Of a stretch of DNA of 56,049 nt, positions 43,843 to 51,789 are shown in pieces (position 1 is the first letter of the stretch; each line of letters begins with the position of its first letter). The position numbers and the translations under genes were made by a program. Below the pieces are notes generated by a model. The model made no database searches, was not told where the DNA came from, and was given only the letters and a program-made list of their open reading frames with translations. Origin of the DNA: Clostridiales bacterium (GTDB taxonomy: Bacteria; Bacillota; Clostridia; Christensenellales; Aristaeellaceae); NCBI GenBank assembly GCA_012837965.1, contig DUQF01000004.1, positions 1 to 56,049 of the forward strand, in the 5' to 3' direction.

Positions 43843-45069
43843 ATGAGAGCAACAAGACCCTTTCCCTATATAACCATTACCCCAAAAGGAACAAAGGCAT
43901 TTGAAGGCGGACATCCGTGGGTTTATGAAGGCGAGGTTATAAACGTTGCCGATTGCCTTGACGGTGAAATTTGCGACGTTTTTTCTCAAAACGGCACCTA
44001 TCTTGGTTCGGGTTTTTATAACAGCCATTCCTTGCTGAGAGTTAGAATTATCTCAACCAACGCCAACGACCGCTTTGACGAGGCCTTTTTTGCTCGCCGT
44101 ATCAATTATGCCCTTAGTTACCGCCAGCGTGTTATGGGCGATGATTTTTCATGCTGTCGGTTGATTTTTGGTGAAGCCGATCGTTTTCCAGGGCTAACTA
44201 TTGACCGTTTCGGTTCTTTTCTGGTAGCCGAAGTCATGAGCCTTGGCATTGAAAAACGTAAAGACATGATTTTTTCTCTCTTGCTTGACAACCTTCGGGA
44301 AAGAGGCGAAAAAATTCTTGGGCTATTTGAACGTAGTGAAGGTGATTTAAGACAAAAAGAAGGTTTAGATAACCATATTGGCTGGTTTGATGATGGAATT
44401 CACCTAGTGCCGACAAATACCCAAGTGGAAATCGTTGAAAACGGCGTAAAGTACCGGGTAGACCTTGGTTTGGGACAAAAGACCGGCTTTTTTCTGGATC
44501 AGAAATATAACCGATTGGCAGTCGCAAAACTTTCCAAGGGGCTTGAAGTGCTTGACTGCTTCACCCATACGGGAGCCTTTGCGCTTAACTGCCTAAAGCA
44601 TGGCGCTAAATCCGTACATTTGGTTGATGCCTCACAAGATGCGCTGAACATGGCAAAGCTCAATAGCCAGCTCAACCAGATTGCCCCTGAGGTCATCACA
44701 TTTACCAAAGCAGATGCCCTCAAGTGGCTGCCGGAACAAGTTCAAGAAAAAGCCAAATATGATTTGGTTGTCCTCGATCCGCCAGCTTTTACTAAATCAA
44801 GACGCACTGTTAAAGGAGCGGAAAAAGGCTACCAAAATATTAATCACTGGGGTCTGCGCCTCGTGCGTAGGGGCGGCTACTTTGCCACCGCCTCTTGCAG
44901 CCACTTTATGAATCGAAAACTGTTTGAAAAAGCAGTTTTCCAAGCATCCCGCCTTGCAGGAGTTGACCTCAGGTTAATTGAAGCCCGTTCCCAAGCGCCC
45001 GACCACCCAATCTTGGTTGGTGTTCCGGAAACAGAGTACTTAAAAATGAACTTGTACCAAGTTACTTAA
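43843..45069 (+). CDS. rlmI: Class I rRNA m5C methyltransferase (RlmI-like)
   Basis: A 408-residue enzyme. An N-terminal PUA-like domain (about 1-80, with GGHPWVYEGEV) precedes an EEHEE-type linker and a SAM-binding domain with LGLGQKTGFFLDQKYNR, VLDCFTHTGAF and the catalytic DPPAFTKS; ASCSHFMN holds the second conserved Cys region. In Escherichia coli RlmI methylates C1962 of 23S rRNA; the same site is inferred here. The ATG at 43843 follows GAGG; the upstream extension overlaps mnmM. Confidence 0.9.
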   Translation: MRATRPFPYITITPKGTKAFEGGHPWVYEGEVINVADCLDGEICDVFSQNGTYLGSGFYNSHSLLRVRIISTNANDRFDEAFFARRINYALSYRQRVMGDDFSCCRLIFGEADRFPGLTIDRFGSFLVAEVMSLGIEKRKDMIFSLLLDNLRERGEKILGLFERSEGDLRQKEGLDNHIGWFDDGIHLVPTNTQVEIVENGVKYRVDLGLGQKTGFFLDQKYNRLAVAKLSKGLEVLDCFTHTGAFALNCLKHGAKSVHLVDASQDALNMAKLNSQLNQIAPEVITFTKADALKWLPEQVQEKAKYDLVVLDPPAFTKSRRTVKGAEKGYQNINHWGLRLVRRGGYFATASCSHFMNRKLFEKAVFQASRLAGVDLRLIEARSQAPDHPILVGVPETEYLKMNLYQVT

Positions 45070-45101
45070 AAAAGCTTTCCGCCTGGCTGACAGAAAGCTT
45101 T
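45068..45101. terminator. Shared terminator between convergent genes
   Basis: AAAGCTTTC (45071-45079) pairs with GAAAGCTTT (45093-45101). On the minus strand it runs into TTTTTTAAG, serving the CPBP gene; on the plus strand the T run is weak but the site is directly behind rlmI. Confidence 0.65.
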
Positions 45102-45138
45102 CTTAATGTTGTTAAATTTGATGCATAAAAGCGTCCTG

Positions 45139-46002
45139 TCATTTACCCTTTAGCAACATGACAATCAAAGTCAGTACTGTATAAAACCAAATTCCTTTGT
45201 TGCTGAACAGGTCTTTTACAGTTTGTCTGTTTATGAGTCCCGGGGTGCCATCCAAAATAATTTTTCTCCTGTTTTTAAGAAACAGTACGAGACCAACCAC
45301 GCCCAGCGCCATAAGCAGTATGGAATAGATACCTACAGCCTCTGTGGAAATGTCAAACAGCATCTGTATGATGATAGCGTTAAAAAAATTGGATAAGGCG
45401 TGCATAAGAACCGCCAAAGCAATGTTGCCCGTTTGAACAGTAAGGTAAGCCCAAATCATTCCTAAAATGAATGTGTAAATAATGTGTCCAAAATCGACAG
45501 ATACCCCGTGCACTAAGGCAAAGCAAAAGGCCGATGCCAAGATATAGAACCTTTGCCCATATTGTAACAACTTGCCCGCAAATAAATGCCTGAATACAAA
45601 TTCTTCAACGATTGGGTTAAAAACAAGCAGCATAAACAACATGGAAGAAGTCATTGGAAGCATTTCGGTTGAAGAGCTTTCTCCACCAAAAATCGAGGTA
45701 ACAATCGCTAGGACATTGAGTATCATGAAAGCTGTACACTGTAACAGAAAGGATCGTACAAGGGTTTTGAAAGTAATCCTCTTTTTTTCTTGGTAAGCGT
45801 ATGGTTTTGTAGATATTTTTTTGGTAATCAGCGCAAATAGGCCAAGACCTGCTCCGTACAGCACTGCAAGCCCCATCATGCCTTTGATGCCATCCGACAG
45901 AAGCAATTGCGGCCTTATGACCATTGAATACAACCAATAGAGGCCGAACATCACGGCAGTGCCAAGGGCTATTTTTTCTAATGCTTTTGTTTTACTGTTC
46001 AT
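45139..46002 (-). CDS. CPBP family intramembrane metalloprotease
   Basis: A 287-residue polytopic protein with about eight membrane helices. The CAAX-protease and bacteriocin-processing (Abi) motifs are intact: EEFVFRHLF (about residue 136), FALVHGVSVDF and LMHALSNFFNA, providing the Glu/His catalytic and metal residues. Substrate unknown; relatives process prenylated proteins, provide bacteriocin self-immunity or cleave regulators. It starts 62 bases behind the ribbon-helix-helix gene on the same strand, with GAAGGAAAG upstream, and no terminator is seen between, so it probably shares the SPFH transcript. Confidence 0.9.
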   Translation of the reverse strand: MNSKTKALEKIALGTAVMFGLYWLYSMVIRPQLLLSDGIKGMMGLAVLYGAGLGLFALITKKISTKPYAYQEKKRITFKTLVRSFLLQCTAFMILNVLAIVTSIFGGESSSTEMLPMTSSMLFMLLVFNPIVEEFVFRHLFAGKLLQYGQRFYILASAFCFALVHGVSVDFGHIIYTFILGMIWAYLTVQTGNIALAVLMHALSNFFNAIIIQMLFDISTEAVGIYSILLMALGVVGLVLFLKNRRKIILDGTPGLINRQTVKDLFSNKGIWFYTVLTLIVMLLKGK

Positions 46003-46064
46003 AATCTAACTTTCCTTCTTTAATACCTTACCTTGTCCTATTCCGCTGGTTTAACGGAAATATA

Positions 46065-46220
46065 TCATTCGTCTTTGATAATGATTCTTCTTCTTTTTCT
46101 CACTGCATCTGTCAACAGATACTCAATTTGGCCATTGAGCGAACGAAAGTCATCCTCCGCCCATGCCGCCAAAGCCGCATAAAGCTCTTGAGACAGGCGC
46201 AGCGGTATCTGCTTTTTCAT
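46065..46220 (-). CDS. 51-residue ribbon-helix-helix (Arc-like) DNA-binding protein
   Basis: [20 protein letters not shown] begins an Arc/MetJ-type fold: a short beta strand (KKQIPLRL) that would read the operator, then two helices (about 10-24 and 28-44, with [16 protein letters not shown]) and a basic-to-acidic tail. Its ATG lies one base after the SPFH stop codon. Such small proteins usually repress their own operon as dimers on palindromic sites, and such a site exists in the promoter of this unit. It is not a clear antitoxin, as no toxin gene is beside it. Confidence 0.78.
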   Translation of the reverse strand: MKKQIPLRLSQELYAALAAWAEDDFRSLNGQIEYLLTDAVRKRRRIIIKDE

Positions 46221-46221
46221 C

Positions 46222-47238
46222 TTAGTATAGGCTGCCTGAATTGACGACAGGTTGCGCATCGCGGTTACCGCAGAGCACCACCAAAAGATTAGATACCATG
46301 GCGGCCTTGCGTTCATCGTCAAGCTCCACAACATTGCCTTCTTGCAGGCTCTCAAGCGCCATTTGCACCATGCCGACAGCTCCGTCAACAATCATCTTGC
46401 GGGCATCAATAATAGCGCTTGCCTGCTGACGCTGGAGCATGGCGGATGCGATTTCCGGCGCATAAGCAAGGTAGGTTATGCGAGTATCTAAGATTTCCAG
46501 ACCAGCAATTTCCACCTTTTCCTGCAAATCCTCTTTTATGCGGCTTGCAACCACTTCAGATGAACCTCTGAGGCTTCCTTCATCTGCCTTGCCGTCGCCT
46601 GTGGTGTCGATGCCGGGCGCTACATCGTAGGGGTAAATTCGAACGATGTTCCGAACAGCTGCATCGCACTGTAAAGACAGGTATTCTTTGTAGTTATCCA
46701 CATTAAATACAGCCTTTGCCGTATCCTTAACCCGCCATATAACAGCGATTGCAATTTCAACTGGGTTTCCAAGACGGTCGTTAATCTTCTGTTTGGCATT
46801 GGATAGAGTCATGAATTTCAGGGAAATTTTTTTGTTAGCCAGTTCAAGGTTTATATTGGCTGAAGACGTAGCATCCGTCTTCTTGGAAACATCCTTACTC
46901 TGGCCAACGCGTGTATCTGCCGCGGGGTTGATGGCCGTACAAAAAGGATTGACCCAAAAGAAGCCCTCACCACGTAAGGTACCGACATACTGCCCAAAAA
47001 GGGTGAGCACCAAGGCTTCCTGGGGACGTAACAATTTAAGACCCGCAAGAATGATGAAACCGCTAATAAACCAAAGGGACATCAGTGTAATAAACAAGAC
47101 ACCTAAGGCAAGAGAGATATCGTTCCAGTTGTTTACTAAATACATGGTCAGTGGAATCAGCGCAAGGTAACCAAGCAGTGTACCGATAAGAACCGGCATT
47201 CCCTTACGGGACTTCATTGCTTTTTCTTGAATGTTCAT
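46222..47238 (-). CDS. SPFH (band 7/prohibitin) domain membrane protein
   Basis: A 338-residue protein with two N-terminal membrane segments (about 14-35 and 40-66), then an SPFH domain ([30 protein letters not shown] to about residue 260) and a helical C-terminus (about 260-325, [22 protein letters not shown]). Members form ring-like scaffolds at the membrane and control proteases or lipid domains. It heads a unit with the ribbon-helix-helix protein and the CPBP protease. GGAGG lies 5-6 bases before the ATG. Confidence 0.88.
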   Translation of the reverse strand: MNIQEKAMKSRKGMPVLIGTLLGYLALIPLTMYLVNNWNDISLALGVLFITLMSLWFISGFIILAGLKLLRPQEALVLTLFGQYVGTLRGEGFFWVNPFCTAINPAADTRVGQSKDVSKKTDATSSANINLELANKKISLKFMTLSNAKQKINDRLGNPVEIAIAVIWRVKDTAKAVFNVDNYKEYLSLQCDAAVRNIVRIYPYDVAPGIDTTGDGKADEGSLRGSSEVVASRIKEDLQEKVEIAGLEILDTRITYLAYAPEIASAMLQRQQASAIIDARKMIVDGAVGMVQMALESLQEGNVVELDDERKAAMVSNLLVVLCGNRDAQPVVNSGSLY

Positions 47239-47267
47239 AGAACACCTCCAGAATCATTATTACATCT

Positions 47268-47299
47268 TTATGATATCATTTTGATATCATAAGTGTCAA
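47268..47299 (-). promoter_or_regulatory. SPFH operon promoter with perfect palindromic operator
   Basis: On the minus strand TTGACA (47294-47299) and TATCAT (47270-47275) are 18 bases apart. The spacer and -10 region are filled by an exact inverted repeat, TTATGATATCA at 47268-47278 and its reverse complement at 47282-47292; each arm contains the 8-bp palindrome TGATATCA, the two copies centred 11 bases apart. A dimer or tetramer bound here would block RNA polymerase. Confidence 0.75.
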
Positions 47300-47375
47300 T
47301 ACTTTTTAAAAAAATTTTTGATAATTTATTATTCATCACCTCATAAACGTCATCCTATGATGAGAATCAGTTTTG

Positions 47376-47384
47376 TGATATACT
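47376..47384 (+). promoter_or_regulatory. Possible extended -10 promoter of rpiB
   Basis: TGATATACT is an extended -10 (TGnTATACT) about 50 bases upstream of the rpiB ATG; no good -35 is seen. Confidence 0.35.
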
Positions 47385-47434
47385 TGCTACAGGTATATAA
47401 GAACCACAATAGAATGATGAAAGAAGGTATTTTT

Positions 47435-47896
47435 ATGAAAATCGCAATCGCTAATGACCATGCTGCCCTTGAACTGAAAAATCAAATCGTAAAACACCTT
47501 GAAGAGAAGGGCCTTGAGTACGTTAATTTTGGCACCGATTCAACCGAAAGCATTGACTATCCGCTATTTGCTTATAAAGCAGCAAAAGCCGTGCAAAGCG
47601 GCGAGTGTGACCTTGGAATTGTTATCTGTGGAACAGGTATCGGCATAAGCCTTGCTGCCAACAAGGTGCCCGGCATTCGATGCGCCTTGTGTTCGGAACC
47701 CCTTTCCGCTTCCCTAACAAGGCAGCATAACAATGCCAATATGCTGGCTATGGGCGCACGGGTTATAGGAGTTGAAATGGCCAAGGCCATTGTTGATGCC
47801 TTTTTAAACAGTGAATATGAGGGCGGCCGCCATCAACGCCGCGTTAACATGATTACCGCCATTGAACAGGGACAAGCGCCTGACAGCTTGTTATGA
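47435..47896 (+). CDS. rpiB: Ribose 5-phosphate isomerase B
   Basis: A 153-residue RpiB/LacAB-type isomerase of the non-oxidative pentose phosphate pathway, converting ribulose 5-phosphate to ribose 5-phosphate. IAIANDHAALELK, GTDSTESIDYP, the catalytic Cys region VICGTGIGISLAANK and the RQHNNANMLAMGARVIG motif are all present. The frame opens at 47318, but family similarity and an AGAAGGT site support the ATG at 47435. Its TGA overlaps the ATG of the FAD enzyme. Confidence 0.94.
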   Translation: MKIAIANDHAALELKNQIVKHLEEKGLEYVNFGTDSTESIDYPLFAYKAAKAVQSGECDLGIVICGTGIGISLAANKVPGIRCALCSEPLSASLTRQHNNANMLAMGARVIGVEMAKAIVDAFLNSEYEGGRHQRRVNMITAIEQGQAPDSLL

Positions 47897-49482
47897 TTCG
47901 GGTACTGAACCTTCGTCTTCCCTTGTCTGCAAGGGAGGAAGAAGCATTCGATAAAGCTATTCGTTTTTTACGTATTCACAAAAGTCAAGTGCAGTCTTGG
48001 AAGCTTGCAAAAAAAAGCATTGACGCAAGAGATAAAAATAACATTTGCTTAATTTGTTCGGTGGATCTTTCATTAAAGAATGACGAAGAGAAACTGCTTC
48101 AAAGATTTAAGGACAGTGAAGTCAGGCGCATCAATCCCCCTGCCCCACTTTGTCCACCAAAAGTCGCTTCTACTTTTAGGCCGGTTGTTGTGGGGTTAGG
48201 CCCCGCTGGCCTGTTTGCAGCTCTTTATCTTGCCCGGGCAGGCTTAAAGCCTTTAGTGCTGGAGCGGGGCGAGAGTGTGAATAATCGGGCACGTAAAATC
48301 AATCACTTGTTTTTGTCCGGTTCCCTTGACCCGGAAAGCAATATGCTCTTTGGAGAAGGCGGTGCCGGAGCTTTTTCAGACGGTAAACTGACTACCAGCA
48401 TTAAAAACCCTCTATGTAAACAGGTATTGAATATTCTGCATAATCATGGGGCGCCCGATGATATCCTTACCCTGCAGCGCCCACATATCGGTACCGACCG
48501 TTTACCCAAGGTAGTTTCGTCCATCCGAAAAGAAATTGAATCCTTGGGTGGAACGGTTTTATTCAATACTCGTCTCTCAAACATCCATATAGAATATGGC
48601 GGTATCATAGGTATTTTGTACAAAAAAGATAAAAAACGCGAGTACTTTGAATGCCGAAAAGTCATTTTAGCAATCGGTCACAGTGCAAGGGATACCTATA
48701 AACTATTACAAGAATTAGGTATCTTACTTCAGGCAAAACCCTTTTCCATCGGCGCCCGCATTGAGCATCTTCAAGCCGATATTGACCATACCCAGTATGG
48801 CCAAGCAGCAGACGGTATCCTACTCCCACCCGCTGAATATCACCTAAATGTGAAAACCAAGTCAGGGCGTGGAGTTTATACCTTTTGTATGTGTCCGGGC
48901 GGCGCTGTGGTTCCAAGCGTCAGCGAACCTGGTCATCTCTGTACCAACGGTATGAGTGTATATAAAAGGGATGGCGTCAATGCCAATAGCGCTCTGCTGG
49001 TTGATGTGTATCCCACCGATTTTGCTTCAAGCGACCCCTTATCAGGTATCGAATTCCAGCGCAAGTGGGAAAAAACCGCTTTCGATTTGGCGGGAAAGGA
49101 ATATAAAGCCCCTGCTCAATTAGTAGGTGACTTCCTAAAAGGCAGGCTTTCAACAGGACCGATGCAGGTAACACCTAGTTATAAACCGGGTGTAGTTTGG
49201 GGAGATATTACGCCTTGTCTACCTGATTTTGCTGTGGCCTGCATGAAAGAAGCTTTGCCGCTTTTAAATCGAAAGCTAAAAGGTTTTTCAAGTGACGAGG
49301 CTATCCTCACCACACCAGAAACCAGATCATCTTCCCCTGTGCGCATATTACGCAACAAAGATGGACAAGCTTCCCTGCAAGGGCTTTTTCCCGCGGGCGA
49401 GGGTGCAGGATACGCAGGTGGTATTATGTCCGCCGCAGTAGATGGAATTAAAAGCGCTATGCAGTTGATACGCTCCCTTTAG
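47893..49482 (+). CDS. FAD-dependent dehydrogenase (COG2509 family), second copy
   Basis: A 529-residue flavoprotein. Residues 1-95 form a separate small N-terminal domain (SAREEEAFDKAIRFLRIHKS), absent from the other copy. The FAD loop VVVGLGPAGLFAALYLARAG is at about 97-116, then MLFGEGGAGAFSDGKLTT and the C-terminal FPAGEGAGYAGGIMSAAVDG. It lacks the four-cysteine motif of the paralog at 24552. The reaction is unknown. It overlaps rpiB by 4 bases (ATGA). Confidence 0.88.
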   Translation: MIRVLNLRLPLSAREEEAFDKAIRFLRIHKSQVQSWKLAKKSIDARDKNNICLICSVDLSLKNDEEKLLQRFKDSEVRRINPPAPLCPPKVASTFRPVVVGLGPAGLFAALYLARAGLKPLVLERGESVNNRARKINHLFLSGSLDPESNMLFGEGGAGAFSDGKLTTSIKNPLCKQVLNILHNHGAPDDILTLQRPHIGTDRLPKVVSSIRKEIESLGGTVLFNTRLSNIHIEYGGIIGILYKKDKKREYFECRKVILAIGHSARDTYKLLQELGILLQAKPFSIGARIEHLQADIDHTQYGQAADGILLPPAEYHLNVKTKSGRGVYTFCMCPGGAVVPSVSEPGHLCTNGMSVYKRDGVNANSALLVDVYPTDFASSDPLSGIEFQRKWEKTAFDLAGKEYKAPAQLVGDFLKGRLSTGPMQVTPSYKPGVVWGDITPCLPDFAVACMKEALPLLNRKLKGFSSDEAILTTPETRSSSPVRILRNKDGQASLQGLFPAGEGAGYAGGIMSAAVDGIKSAMQLIRSL

Positions 49483-49492
49483 CTTCCACTCA

Positions 49493-49522
49493 TTGACCGC
49501 TTTTCCGTTTCTGTGATATGAT
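49493..49522 (+). promoter_or_regulatory. Promoter of the FakA-like domain gene
   Basis: TTGACC (49493-49498) and TATGAT (49517-49522) are 18 bases apart, with TGA giving an extended -10. Confidence 0.65.
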
Positions 49523-49554
49523 TTCAGGGAATACTGGTAAAGGAGATCTACCCA

Positions 49555-49815
49555 ATGAAAGAAATCATTGAATTTCGTTACGATGTACAGCTGTTAATTG
49601 AAGGAAACGAGATGGATGAGGATACCATCGGGGATTATATCCAAAACAATATCAAGGGAGATAGCCTCCTTTGCGTTGGTGATGATGAGCTAATTAAAAT
49701 CCATTACCACACCAACGAACCTTGGGATGTGCTTGCGTATTGCGCCACACAAGGCGATATCTACGATATCATCGTTGAAAACATGCAAAGGCAAAGTGAA
49801 GGCTTAGATGGTTAA
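49555..49815 (+). CDS. Stand-alone domain resembling the middle/C-terminal part of FakA (DAK family)
   Basis: An 86-residue protein. It resembles a segment of the fatty acid kinase FakA/YloV-type proteins: FRYDVQLLIEG, NIKGDSLLCVGDDELIKIHYHTNEPWDVLAY and the end IIVENMQRQ match the pattern GDSLVVVGDDDLVKVHVHTNDPG-VL. No kinase (DAK2) part is encoded nearby, so it may regulate or complement a separate enzyme. AAGGAG lies about 10 bases before the ATG. It is a single-gene unit with its own promoter and terminator. Confidence 0.75.
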   Translation: MKEIIEFRYDVQLLIEGNEMDEDTIGDYIQNNIKGDSLLCVGDDELIKIHYHTNEPWDVLAYCATQGDIYDIIVENMQRQSEGLDG

Positions 49816-49845
49816 CAAAAAAGCGGGGGGTAGCCCGCTTTTTTG
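49816..49845. terminator. Strong bidirectional terminator
   Basis: CAAAAAAGCGGG (49816-49827) is the exact reverse complement of 49834-49845, with T runs in both directions. It serves the FakA-like gene and the convergent transporter gene. Confidence 0.88.
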
Positions 49846-49854
49846 TTGCTTATT

Positions 49855-51423
49855 TTAATCAGCAGACATTGCCCGCTCTTTTTCCAAACGGTCAAGTTCA
49901 TCACCCGATTTATACAAAACAACAAATCCAATGACGAAAAGCACCGCAAGAGCAATTGTTCCATAAGAAGAACGACCAGTTAGCGAGGCGATAAGCGAAT
50001 ACAGCAGGGGTCCGATAAAACTCGCAAATTTCCCAAAAATATCGAAAAAGCCGAAAAACTCATTGGATCTCTTCTTGGGAATAAGCTTACCAAATAGAGA
50101 GCGAGACGTTGCTTGGATACCGCCTTGTACAGTACCAACCAAAATGGCCATCATCCAGAAAATGGTGCTTGATGTCTTAATCGACTTTTGATAGGCATCA
50201 ATGGTGTCTGTCGAATCAATAAAATCACTCCTACTAAGTTCAATTATATCTTCAGCCACAGTGGCAAGCGCAATATCGCTTTCATGCATGTCCGCCCAAG
50301 TTAGATGGAGTTTATCAAGCCCGTCTTGATTATTGTTTCTAATATAGTCACTTGTCTTTTGGAAATAGGTGGTAAGAGCTGCCTCTGCCTTCTCCTCCTC
50401 AACAAAGGTGGGAAGACTCGCCACCACCTCGGTTTTGAAGTCCTCATAGGCATCTTCATAGGCTTTTTGGGACGGCTCAAGGGTAAAACCCATGACAAAG
50501 CCAAACAGACAAATAACAATATATACTGCAATCGCAAAAAGTAACAACTTTCTTGCCCCCACCTTTTTGGAAAAGCCACCAAAGAGGATGGAGCATGGCA
50601 TTGCCACAATTTGCGTAACCAACAAAGCCAAAATCATACCCATGGTACCAAGGCCAAGAGAAGCACCATAGGCCGTAGAAATGTTGATGACCGTTCCAAC
50701 GCCGTCAATGTAGAAAAAGTAAGCAATAATAAACAGGAACAATCCCTTTTCTCGGGTGATTTCTTTGGCTGTCTGTAGGGTTTGTCTCATGACCTGTAAA
50801 AAAGTAGGCTTTTTATCAGAATCGATGTAGTGTATCTGTTCAACATCTTTCAGGAAAGGAATGGTAAACACCATCCACCACACCGATGTAATGATAATAG
50901 AAAACTTTTGCGCGAAGGGATTGGAATAACCAAGAAAAGCAAGCACCGCAATGCTGATAACAAAGGGAATGGTCGACCCGCCGATATAACCCATGGCATA
51001 ACCCCAAGAGCTTACCTTGTCCATACGGTCATTGGTAGTAACGTCAGTTAGGAAGGAATCATAAAAGAGGTTAGAGCAGGAAAAACCGATTCGGGAAATA
51101 ACGTAGAAAATGAGCATTATCTTCCAGTTGCCAAAAAAAGCAATCAGCCCCGTTGCAATAATGCCCAAAAGAGCAAAGAAGGTGAACAGCTTTTTCTTCA
51201 TTCCTTTATAGTCTGCAATGGCGCCAAGGACAGGCGAAAGAAGAGCGGCAACTAATGTTGCAAGGCTGGTAGCGTAGCCCCATATCGCATCACCAGCATT
51301 ACCGGCAATGTTGACAAATATGGGCGGAAAAATGGCCGCCATAATATTGGTGGCATATACGCTGTTTGCCCAATCATATAAAATCCATGCACGCTCTTTT
51401 TTAGTAAAACGACTACGTCCCAT
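49855..51423 (-). CDS. MFS transporter, UMF1/Atg22 type, with large extracytoplasmic insertion
   Basis: A 522-residue MFS permease. The N-terminal ERAWILYDWANSVYATNI is diagnostic of the UMF1 (VacA/Atg22-like) family. About 12 helices are predicted, but between about residues 325 and 425 lies a hydrophilic, Glu/Asp/Lys-rich insertion (SQKAYEDAYEDFKTEVV to TDTIDAYQKS) absent from typical members. The substrate is unknown, perhaps amino acids or peptides. The start is the ATG at 51423 behind GGGAGG; the long upstream extension is rejected. Confidence 0.87.
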   Translation of the reverse strand: MGRSRFTKKERAWILYDWANSVYATNIMAAIFPPIFVNIAGNAGDAIWGYATSLATLVAALLSPVLGAIADYKGMKKKLFTFFALLGIIATGLIAFFGNWKIMLIFYVISRIGFSCSNLFYDSFLTDVTTNDRMDKVSSWGYAMGYIGGSTIPFVISIAVLAFLGYSNPFAQKFSIIITSVWWMVFTIPFLKDVEQIHYIDSDKKPTFLQVMRQTLQTAKEITREKGLFLFIIAYFFYIDGVGTVINISTAYGASLGLGTMGMILALLVTQIVAMPCSILFGGFSKKVGARKLLLFAIAVYIVICLFGFVMGFTLEPSQKAYEDAYEDFKTEVVASLPTFVEEEKAEAALTTYFQKTSDYIRNNNQDGLDKLHLTWADMHESDIALATVAEDIIELSRSDFIDSTDTIDAYQKSIKTSSTIFWMMAILVGTVQGGIQATSRSLFGKLIPKKRSNEFFGFFDIFGKFASFIGPLLYSLIASLTGRSSYGTIALAVLFVIGFVVLYKSGDELDRLEKERAMSAD

Positions 51424-51789
51424 ATATTTAACCTCCCATATAATCGCTACTACGATTATACCGAAATCTACTTCAAGCAACAAGTGTAAAATTGTAAAAT
51501 TAAAAAAATATTTGTAGATTATATTTAACAATTGAATGTCTTTTGCATATTTTCCCTAAGAAAAGTCAAGCGATTGTGGTGTAAATATTTTCACACACAA
51601 GAGATAGTGCCAAAAAGTTATCAACAAGTTAAGCTATTCATTCAACCGGTTATCCACAAAGACTTGCGGTCTTTTTGTCAGTTATGGTAGTATATATGCA
51701 GGTTCTTTGCGAACCCAATAAGTTATCCACAGGGCCTACACCTTTTTGTGTGGCGTTCTGTTTTTCATTTAGAGGGAGGCACTTTACAT
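51424..51789. other. Candidate oriC / dnaA regulatory region
   Basis: A 366-base gene-free stretch upstream of dnaA. The left part (about 51480-51560) is very AT-rich and could be the unwinding element. DnaA boxes: TTATCAACA at 51618-51626 (one mismatch), TTATCCACA at 51650-51658 and TTATCCACA at 51723-51731, all on the plus strand. No clean promoter was recognised. The region could be the origin or just a DnaA autoregulatory site, and it lacks the usual dense box cluster. Confidence 0.6.

Noticed and set aside
46065-46220. Toxin-antitoxin module
   Set aside because: The ribbon-helix-helix protein looks like an antitoxin DNA-binding domain, but no small toxin gene lies beside it; its neighbours are an SPFH protein and a CPBP protease.
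46065-46391. 108-residue version of the ribbon-helix-helix gene
   Set aside because: The first 57 residues overlap the end of the SPFH gene and are not family-like; the ATG one base after the SPFH stop fits better.
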